Shown here piece after piece: positions 1 to 4,705 of a stretch of DNA of 10,354 nucleotides. The stretch covers positions 1 through 10,354 of the forward strand of contig AQVQ01000025.1 in NCBI GenBank assembly GCA_000375685.1, in the 5' to 3' direction. Position 1 is the first letter of the stretch; every line of letters starts with the position of its first letter. This stretch comes from a crenarchaeote SCGC AAA261-N23 (GTDB lineage Archaea > Thermoproteota > Thermoprotei > Gearchaeales > Gearchaeaceae). A model generated the notes under the pieces. That model worked only from the letters and a program-made list of their open reading frames with translations, was not told the DNA's origin and ran no database searches. Position numbers and translations under genes: made by a program.

Positions 1-95
1 TGGGAAGAGGTGGTTCATTGAGTAGTAAAGATACTGACGAACTCTTTTCCGTTGAAAATATTCTGGAGAACTTAGATAAGGAACAAAAGAGAATA
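1..95 (+). repeat. Inverted copy of the 5' end of the aIF1 gene (left arm, gene fragment)
   Basis: Bases 1-95 are the exact reverse complement of 1496-1590; position i pairs with 1591-i and no mismatch was found when the two were read against each other. The copy begins at the second base of the aIF1 start codon and carries about the first 32 codons of that gene in plus orientation. The match stops at base 96, and reading on in the aIF1 frame does not continue the protein. It is therefore a gene fragment, not a second aIF1. Perfect identity between arms 1.4 kb apart indicates a very recent event or a fold-back artefact at the end of the sequenced molecule. Confidence 0.95.
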
Positions 96-106
96 GAATA
101 GAGAGA

Positions 107-667
107 ATGAATGAATTGGTCTCTACAAAGAGGCTTATAATCAATGGAGATATTAGACATGGATTTGAGAAAATAACTAAGAGAGAATATAGAGAAATTG
201 AAAATTTTTTATTATTCATTTCTTCTTTTTACAAGGAAGTTCTCCTTGTGAAGGGTAATCATGATACCTTTATACGACCAATAGCTAGAAAATTGGGTTT
301 CCCGTTTGTAGATTATTTGAATGAAAGAGAATATTTAATTATGCATGGTCATGAAGATAATGAAGAATTGATTAAAAAAAGCGAAGTGGTCATAATAGGT
401 CATGAACATCCTGCTATAAAAATGATAAGTGAGGAAGGCGAGTATAAAAAATATCTAGCAATATTCTATGTTCCAACCAAGTCAAAAAATATCTTTGTAA
501 TGGTTCCACCGTTTTCAATTTTTGCTTCAGGAACCGCTTTAAATGAGAGGTCAAATTCGCTTGCAGGAATAGCTAAAAAGTATTCTATTGTAGAAGAAGG
601 AATACCTTTCATTATAGATGAAAGGTTGGGAACAATTGAACTACCAAAACTACGGCTGCTCTATTAA
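107..667 (+). CDS. SbcD/Mre11-related archaeal metallophosphoesterase, 5'-truncated
   Basis: This is a calcineurin-like phosphoesterase of the archaeal SbcD-related type (TIGR00024-like by pattern). Visible metal-ligand motifs, numbered from the ATG at 107, are the GD of INGDIRH (14-15), GNHD (50-53), HGH (80-82) and GHEHPA (98-103). These ligands normally bind a dinuclear metal centre that cleaves phosphoesters; the physiological substrate is unknown. The C-terminal part with PPFS, GTALN and RLGTIELP-like segments also fits the family. The family's first motif, the N-terminal DLHLG-type D-x-H, and roughly 50-60 residues around it are absent. The frame is open upstream of the ATG to base 80 and reads plausibly (I-E-R-M-N-E-L), so the ATG at 107 is probably an internal methionine. 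The true 5' end was lost where the inverted aIF1 fragment (1-95) is joined. As it stands the product would lack one metal ligand set. It lies 39 bases upstream of trm112 on the same strand. Confidence 0.8.
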   Translation: MNELVSTKRLIINGDIRHGFEKITKREYREIENFLLFISSFYKEVLLVKGNHDTFIRPIARKLGFPFVDYLNEREYLIMHGHEDNEELIKKSEVVIIGHEHPAIKMISEEGEYKKYLAIFYVPTKSKNIFVMVPPFSIFASGTALNERSNSLAGIAKKYSIVEEGIPFIIDERLGTIELPKLRLLY

Positions 668-677
668 TTTTAAAAAG

Positions 678-685
678 ATAAATAC
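678..685 (+). promoter_or_regulatory. TATA-like box upstream of trm112
   Basis: The AT-rich element ATAAATAC is centred about 26 bases before the GTG at 707. That is the spacing expected for an archaeal leaderless transcript starting at the codon itself. A second candidate, TTTAAAAA (669-676), lies just upstream. Both favour the GTG at 707 over the TTG at 695. The call rests on sequence only. Confidence 0.4.
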
Positions 686-706
686 TAAGAAATCTTGATT
701 TATGCT

Positions 707-1093
707 GTGAAATACAGACTTTTAGATTTATTAGCATGCCCTATATGCAAAGATTGGCCACTTGAATTTCTTGTATTCAGCGAAACCAAATATGAATATA
801 AAAATTTGAATGTCAAGACACCTTTTTGCAAAGATTACTGTGGGCTAAGTAAAGATTTTCTAAAAAATATAGATATAAGCAAAATTGACTGTGTTGAATG
901 TACAAAAAAAGAGGTAATTGAAGGAATATTGATATGCAAAAGATGTAACAGATGGTATCCTATCCAAGAAGAAATTCCAATAATGTTGCCTGATGAATTA
1001 AGAAAGAAGGATGAGGATATTGATTTTTTAAAAAAATGGAAAGATAAAATACCTGAGAAAATACTTAAGTACGGTTTACCTTTTCATCTTTAG
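707..1093 (+). CDS. Trm112-family methyltransferase-activating zinc protein (archaeal form)
   Basis: This is a Trm112 family protein, a small zinc-binding partner that stabilises and activates class I methyltransferases acting on tRNA, rRNA and release factor in archaea and eukaryotes. The protein opens with a family-like N-terminus (KYRLLDLLACPIC) and ends its core with ICKRCNRWYPI-x(2)-EIPIMLPDELR. The outer cysteine pairs C11/C14 and C77/C80 form the expected zinc site. Between them lies an insert with C41, C45, C62 and C65, typical of the longer crenarchaeal versions and possibly a second metal site. The GTG at 707 is chosen because it gives the family's usual M-K-Y-R-L-L-D-L-L start and matches the upstream TATA-like box; an in-frame TTG at 695 would add four residues. 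The 3' end overlaps the convergent zinc-ribbon gene by 29 bases. Which methyltransferase it serves cannot be seen here. Confidence 0.88.
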   Translation: MKYRLLDLLACPICKDWPLEFLVFSETKYEYKNLNVKTPFCKDYCGLSKDFLKNIDISKIDCVECTKKEVIEGILICKRCNRWYPIQEEIPIMLPDELRKKDEDIDFLKKWKDKIPEKILKYGLPFHL

Positions 1094-1274
1094 TTTCTTC
1101 ATCAATCGATATTAAAAGATATCCTGTATAGCCGCAATCTTTGCACAGAAAAGGTGATGGAGCTAACCATTGCATCGAAAATATTCTATGAACATTTTTA
1201 CCTCCGCAATTAGGACAACGCAAATTTCTTGGATTTTTCCTCTTTAAATTTTTAAGGATTTCGATAATGTTCAT
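1065..1274 (-). CDS. Small zinc-ribbon protein, unknown function
   Basis: This 69-residue protein has one treble-clef/zinc-ribbon-like pattern: C20-P-N-C23-G-G and C44-K-D-C47-G-Y. A hydrophobic turn (IFSMQWLAPSPF) lies between the pairs and a short acidic/basic tail follows. Nothing catalytic is visible; proteins of this shape often bind nucleic acid or act as small subunits, but that is inference. Its ATG overlaps the aIF1 stop by one base (TAATG), so the two genes are almost certainly co-transcribed and translationally coupled. That points to a role near translation or transcription. Its 3' end overlaps trm112 tail-to-tail by 29 bases. It is not recognised as a named family. Confidence 0.8.
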   Translation of the reverse strand: MNIIEILKNLKRKNPRNLRCPNCGGKNVHRIFSMQWLAPSPFLCKDCGYTGYLLISIDEETKDEKVNRT

Positions 1275-1591
1275 TATTCAATTATGATATTTTCTTCAAG
1301 ATATCCTTTAGATAATAAATATTGTTTTACAGCATCTCTATGATCTCCTTGAAGTTCTATATTTCCATTTTTATAAGTTCCTCCACATGCAAGTTTAGAT
1401 TTCAATTCCTTTGTTAAATCAATTGCTACATCTTCAGATAAGCCTTCTATAATAGTAACTCCCTTCCCAAATTTTCTCTTTTCAAGTCTAATTTTTATTC
1501 TCTTTTGTTCCTTATCTAAGTTCTCCAGAATATTTTCAACGGAAAAGAGTTCGTCAGTATCTTTACTACTCAATGAACCACCTCTTCCCAT
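1274..1591 (-). CDS. Translation initiation factor aIF1 (SUI1/eIF1 family)
   Basis: This is archaeal initiation factor 1, which binds the small ribosomal subunit near the P site and promotes accurate start-codon selection. The 105-residue protein has a variable N-terminal tail (about 1-30). The SUI1 domain follows, with the basic loop R-K-F-G-K-G-V-T-I-I-E-G (39-50), the conserved K-x-K-L-A-C-G-G-T (64-72), and I-E-L-Q-G-D-H-R (78-85). Length and motif order are as usual for the family. The ATG at 1591 is followed by GRGG, and no alternative start fits better. The gene is first in a two-gene unit with the downstream zinc-ribbon gene (one-base TAATG overlap) and diverges from rpo12 across an 86-base gap. 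The first 95 bases after the A of its start codon are duplicated in inverted orientation at 1-95. Confidence 0.95.
   Translation of the reverse strand: MGRGGSLSSKDTDELFSVENILENLDKEQKRIKIRLEKRKFGKGVTIIEGLSEDVAIDLTKELKSKLACGGTYKNGNIELQGDHRDAVKQYLLSKGYLEENIIIE
1496..1590 (-). repeat. Right arm of the 95-bp perfect inverted repeat, inside aIF1
   Basis: This is the native copy of the sequence repeated at 1-95, lying within the intact aIF1 gene. The arms enclose about 1.4 kb: the truncated phosphoesterase, trm112, the zinc-ribbon gene and the 3' part of aIF1. This arm continues into normal aIF1 coding sequence, so it is the original and 1-95 is the derived copy. Confidence 0.95.
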
Positions 1592-1623
1592 TCAGTCGAA
1601 ATGCCTTTTTTTCGCATTACTTT

Positions 1624-1629
1624 GATATA
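1624..1629 (-). promoter_or_regulatory. Candidate TATA-like box for aIF1 operon
   Basis: Read on the minus strand, TATATC is centred about 35 bases before the aIF1 ATG. A competing element, TTTAAAAC (1644-1637 on the minus strand), lies further back at about 50 bases. Neither has a convincing purine-rich BRE, so the choice is uncertain. The 86-base gap must hold promoters for both aIF1 and rpo12. Confidence 0.3.
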
Positions 1630-1647
1630 CAATATAGTTTTAAATCC

Positions 1648-1655
1648 TTATATAC
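1648..1655 (+). promoter_or_regulatory. TATA-like box upstream of rpo12
   Basis: TTATATAC is centred about 27 bases upstream of the rpo12 ATG at 1678. This is the spacing expected for a leaderless or near-leaderless archaeal mRNA, and no Shine-Dalgarno sequence precedes the ATG. Confidence 0.45.
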
Positions 1656-1677
1656 TTAATTATAGGATAAGTAGCGT

Positions 1678-1854
1678 ATGGAAAGCTCTTCACAACAGTA
1701 TGATTATCAATGTTTAAGATGTGGGAGAAAAATTACCTATAAAGAAATCCTTGAGAGAAGCATTACTGTAAGGAATTTCTCCTGCATTTACTGTAATTCA
1801 AAAATACTGGTAAAAATCAAAAGACCAGCTGCAAAGATTGTAAAGGCCGACTAA
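1678..1854 (+). CDS. rpo12: DNA-directed RNA polymerase subunit Rpo12 (RpoP/Rpb12-like)
   Basis: This 58-residue gene encodes the small zinc-ribbon subunit P of archaeal RNA polymerase, homologous to eukaryotic Rpb12/ABC10-alpha, which helps assemble the Rpo3-Rpo11 platform. The sequence shows a first cysteine pair C12-L-R-C15-G and a second pair C36-I-Y-C39. After these comes the family's basic tail, K-I-L-V-K-I-K-R-P then K-I-V-K-A at the C-terminus, which matches archaeal subunit P closely. It has about ten extra polar residues at the N-terminus (MESSSQQYDY) compared with the roughly 48-residue form common in crenarchaea. It diverges from the aIF1 operon and meets the ureohydrolase gene end to end with a 16-base gap. 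The ATG at 1678 sits about 27 bases after a TATA-like box. Confidence 0.92.
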   Translation: MESSSQQYDYQCLRCGRKITYKEILERSITVRNFSCIYCNSKILVKIKRPAAKIVKAD

Positions 1855-1870
1855 GCTAGTTGCCAGTAAC

Positions 1871-2791
1871 TCATTTAAAAAAAGTTTGATCGGTCAGACT
1901 TTTATTCCAAAGGGCGATTGTTTCTTGTAAAATCTTAGCAGCAAGTATTGAGGTTATCCCATTATCATATGATGGACATACCTCAACTAAATCGAATCCC
2001 GCTAGCTTTTCACCTACTATATCGTTAAGTATTGAAAATATCTCATAGGTGTAAAGACCATTAGGTTCAGGATTACTTACTCCTGGTGCATGAGAAGGAT
2101 CAATTACGTCCATATCAAATGAAATATAATACTTCTCTGATTTCTTTATCAAGAGCTTTAAAGAATCTATAACTTCTCTAATATTTTTTCTAATCCAAAA
2201 TACATCAAAAACTTTAGCATTGATCTTTTTAGAGAATTCGTGCTCTTCTTTACTCCATGCTCTTGAACCAATATATACTATATTTTTTATTGCCAGATCT
2301 TCATATATTCTTCTCATTACAGTTGCATGGCTTATTTTCATTCCATGAGGATATTCGTCTCTTAAATCTAAATGCGCATCGAAGACGATAATTAAATCAG
2401 GTCTTATTGAACGTATAGGTGCATAAGTTATAGTATGTTCACCGCCTATAATTACAGGGTATCTTCCACTTGCATGTATATCTTCTACTGCTACTGAAAC
2501 ACGTCTTAAGCATTCATGAATATCAAGGCCTATAACATCTAAATCTCCTGCATCGTAAAAATTGATATGTTCCAAATATTCCTTAGCAAGATTGCAAAAA
2601 GTCTCAATGTTTATAGATGCTTCTCTTATACTTGAAGGAGCAAAACGTGTGCCGGGCCTATAAGTGGTTGTTGAATCATAAGGGGCACCTAAAATGACAA
2701 AGCGTGAATTCTCTGCCTTTTTAACCAGTCCTGCAAATTCTTTTGTAGTTATAAAATAAAGTTCACTATATTGAAATATTTTATTCTTCAT
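1871..2791 (-). CDS. speB: Agmatinase / arginase-family ureohydrolase
   Basis: This ureohydrolase removes urea from a guanidino compound. In archaea the usual substrates are agmatine (giving putrescine) or N1-aminopropylagmatine (giving spermidine), so it most likely serves polyamine synthesis in the cytoplasm. The 306 residues carry the full dinuclear Mn site: GGEHT with H119, DAHLD with D138/H140/D142, and SFDMDVIDPS with D226/D228. The APG and PEPNG segments follow (about 235-245), then E269 in LVEVCPSYD. Early motifs GAPYDST (35-41) and RPGTRFAPSSIRE (45-57) are typical of agmatinases rather than arginases. Substrate preference cannot be decided from sequence. The ATG at 2791 lies inside the end of the upstream membrane-protein gene (11-base overlap), so the two are expected to be co-transcribed. 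The gene converges with rpo12 across a 16-base gap. Confidence 0.9.
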   Translation of the reverse strand: MKNKIFQYSELYFITTKEFAGLVKKAENSRFVILGAPYDSTTTYRPGTRFAPSSIREASINIETFCNLAKEYLEHINFYDAGDLDVIGLDIHECLRRVSVAVEDIHASGRYPVIIGGEHTITYAPIRSIRPDLIIVFDAHLDLRDEYPHGMKISHATVMRRIYEDLAIKNIVYIGSRAWSKEEHEFSKKINAKVFDVFWIRKNIREVIDSLKLLIKKSEKYYISFDMDVIDPSHAPGVSNPEPNGLYTYEIFSILNDIVGEKLAGFDLVEVCPSYDNGITSILAAKILQETIALWNKSLTDQTFFK

Positions 2792-4517
2792 TTTTCTTTT
2801 CTATTTCGGTTTTGACAGATTTCTTCTTTTTATAATCTCTATAGCTTAAGAAAATGAATGTTGCAATTAAAACCGTCAGCACTGCTGATAAGATGAAAGA
2901 AGGATACAAAGTAGCGGTGGTTTTAACTTTAGGTATTAAAATATTGACGTTATGAACTTGTTGTGTAGAGTTCGTAATTGTTATAAGCGTTGAATTTTCG
3001 TATTCGCCATTTATAGTTAAAACTATTTTATAAGTGCCCATTACCAGGTTATTGAATGTAACACTTGATCCTTGACCTTGATTTATAAGTACATCTCCGT
3101 AATTGTTCGATACATAGTATAATAATACAACTGATGAAGAATTGTTTGTGTTTACTTTTAAAGTGTATCCTACAGGCAAAATTATTGTTTTAGACACAGT
3201 TTGGTTTATTATCAAATAAGATTTATAGACCAGCAATGTTTGTTCATTAGCAATTTCATAAGTGTAAACTTGAACTAAGTAATTGCTTGGATACAAGGAG
3301 AAATTTATGATAGGTTTACTTAGGTTTAGTATGAAGGATGAATTGAAGCTATCCTGCAAAATTATAAAAACATTCGAAACAGGTTGATTATTAACACCAA
3401 CTAATTTTAAATCTAGAGTGGAGTTTTGAATTATGAAATTAAAAACGTTTGCTTTATAGGATAAACGCAATAGCTGGTTTAAAACAATTATACCTCCTCT
3501 TAATACTTTCACATCTATACTAACATTTGCAGGAATATAGGTAAAATTTATAGTTCCATTTGTGTTCGTTATTCCAGTTGCATTATTCGATATTTCAACC
3601 AATAGCCCTTTAGCCGGTAATCTATTCTGATAAGCTAGGTTAAATGTGGCATTTGTAAAATATGATGTAAAATTAAAGTTTGTTGAATTTTTATTTACTT
3701 TGATACTATAAGGCGGAACTGTAAAATTAATTCCCTTATAACTAAACTTTACAGAATAATTGAAAGGAGGAACATTATTAAGCTGGAAAATACCACTTTG
3801 AGAAGTGATATTATAAACTGTTCTGTTATTGTAAATTAGGTAAACAAGTGAATTAGCTACAAGTTTCTTATTTTGATCAAACAATCTTAATGTTACATTA
3901 TACAAGAATGTATTAATTGTAACGTTGTTAATCTTACCGTTTAAGTTAACTGACGTGCTATTTATGGTTAAATTATTTAAAATAACACTTATATTATACT
4001 CACCTAAAGGCAATTCTTGAATTTGTAAAGGCAAAGAAGGAACTAACTGTTTAGTTAAGTTCACTACGCTACTTTTAATTTCTATAGTATATGGTAAGAT
4101 GCTTGTTTTTCCATTTAGGTTAACATATATCGTTAAAGGTTGGGAAGATAATACGATGCTCTTCGTTAAGTTTTCGCTTATGCTCATTGTCTCATTATAT
4201 AGTACTATATTATCTGGTGAGTAAACTATTAAGTTATAGCTACCTTTTGTCAAATTGTAGAAAACATATGAAGTATTAGCAAAATTCGGTGCAAGCAAAG
4301 TTGATGAGTAATTTAAAGAATATAACTTAACGGTTAAGCTTGTAATTGGTTTGGAAGTTTTATTGCTTACTACATCGTAAAAAGTAAAACTTGCAGAATA
4401 GGTTTTAGCTTGAACATGATGTTCAACTTTAGGTAATATAGCATATGCTATTAAGCCAACAGCTATTATAATGATTATTATTCCAGCAATTACTGATCTG
4501 CTTATTCTTATTTTCAT
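2781..4517 (-). CDS. Secreted, membrane-anchored glycoprotein-like protein with CarboxypepD_reg/PEGA-like modules
   Basis: The function of this surface protein is not recognised. From the ATG at 4517 the product is 578 residues. It has an N-terminal hydrophobic helix (about 8-28, very Ile-rich) that is a signal anchor or uncleaved signal peptide, and a long beta-rich Asn/Ser/Thr-rich ectodomain with about 32 N-x-S/T sequons. A C-terminal membrane helix (about 540-558) is followed by a short Lys/Glu-rich cytoplasmic tail. The ectodomain contains recurring modules of the type FDQNKKLVANSLVYLIY, several closed by a turn such as LTKGSYNL, LPLGEYNI or LVMGTYKI. These resemble carboxypeptidase regulatory-like, PEGA or SpaA-type beta-sandwiches. 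An in-frame ATG at 4562 would add 15 residues, but it lies upstream of the likely TATA box (4547-4554), so 4517 is preferred. The gene leads a unit with the agmatinase-like gene (11-base overlap). Roles in the S-layer, adhesion or a transport complex are possible but unproven. Confidence 0.8.
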   Translation of the reverse strand: MKIRISRSVIAGIIIIIIAVGLIAYAILPKVEHHVQAKTYSASFTFYDVVSNKTSKPITSLTVKLYSLNYSSTLLAPNFANTSYVFYNLTKGSYNLIVYSPDNIVLYNETMSISENLTKSIVLSSQPLTIYVNLNGKTSILPYTIEIKSSVVNLTKQLVPSLPLQIQELPLGEYNISVILNNLTINSTSVNLNGKINNVTINTFLYNVTLRLFDQNKKLVANSLVYLIYNNRTVYNITSQSGIFQLNNVPPFNYSVKFSYKGINFTVPPYSIKVNKNSTNFNFTSYFTNATFNLAYQNRLPAKGLLVEISNNATGITNTNGTINFTYIPANVSIDVKVLRGGIIVLNQLLRLSYKANVFNFIIQNSTLDLKLVGVNNQPVSNVFIILQDSFNSSFILNLSKPIINFSLYPSNYLVQVYTYEIANEQTLLVYKSYLIINQTVSKTIILPVGYTLKVNTNNSSSVVLLYYVSNNYGDVLINQGQGSSVTFNNLVMGTYKIVLTINGEYENSTLITITNSTQQVHNVNILIPKVKTTATLYPSFILSAVLTVLIATFIFLSYRDYKKKKSVKTEIEKKNEE

Positions 4518-4546
4518 AAAGTATATGATAAAACATTGGTATTTTA

Positions 4547-4554
4547 ATATAAAA
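4547..4554 (-). promoter_or_regulatory. TATA-like box for the surface protein-agmatinase unit
   Basis: On the minus strand TTTTATAT is centred about 33 bases before the ATG at 4517, inside a longer AT-rich run. It lies downstream of the alternative in-frame ATG at 4562, so a transcript from here cannot include that codon. This decides the start of the surface protein. Confidence 0.45.
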
Positions 4555-4576
4555 TTAACCAATCCTGTACTTCAAG

Positions 4577-4594
4577 CTATTTCGCAAGAAATAG
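4577..4594. promoter_or_regulatory. Perfect 7-bp dyad with GCAA centre, candidate operator or hairpin
   Basis: CTATTTC-GCAA-GAAATAG is a perfect inverted repeat. It sits about 25 bases upstream of the TATA-like box of the minus-strand surface-protein gene and about 110 bases before the glyS start, so it is probably outside both coding regions and both transcripts. In DNA form it looks like a binding site for a dimeric regulator. If transcribed in plus orientation it would fold into a hairpin with a GNRA (GCAA) loop. There is no direct evidence for either. Confidence 0.45.
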
Positions 4595-4675
4595 GGAATG
4601 AATTAAAGTGCTAATTTCTCTATCTTATATCAAGATTGCGTAGCTTAAATGCAAGAAATATGGATAAGCTTTTGT

Positions 4676-4684
4676 TTTAATAAT
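4676..4684 (+). promoter_or_regulatory. TATA-like box upstream of glyS
   Basis: TTTAATAAT is centred about 26 bases upstream of the glyS ATG (4706), consistent with leaderless transcription. A further AT-rich element (ATTTTAAAATTA, 4689-4700) is too close to the ATG to serve as the TATA box. An in-frame ATG-TAA start-stop pair (4700-4705) directly precedes the gene. Confidence 0.4.
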
Positions 4685-4705
4685 TGGAATTTTAAAATTA
4701 TGTAA

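Noticed and set aside
695..706. TTG at 695 as the trm112 start
   Set aside because: The GTG at 707 gives the family-like N-terminus and fits the TATA-like box spacing; a start at 695 would lie upstream of the expected transcript start.
4440..4517. Class III (pilin/archaellin-like) signal peptide at the start of the 578-residue protein
   Set aside because: The short basic start followed by an Ile-rich helix is suggestive, but there is no clear glycine/alanine processing site before the helix, and the protein is far larger than a pilin, with its own C-terminal anchor.
4518..4562. Longer N-terminus for the surface protein, starting at the ATG at 4562
   Set aside because: It adds 15 residues in front of a good signal-anchor start, and the best TATA-like box (4547-4554) lies downstream of that ATG, so the transcript would not contain it.
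4563..4705. T-box-like or other glycine-sensing leader in front of glyS
   Set aside because: T-box leaders are bacterial. The likely TATA box at 4676-4684 puts the transcript start at the glyS ATG, and no antiterminator or T-box sequence was seen.
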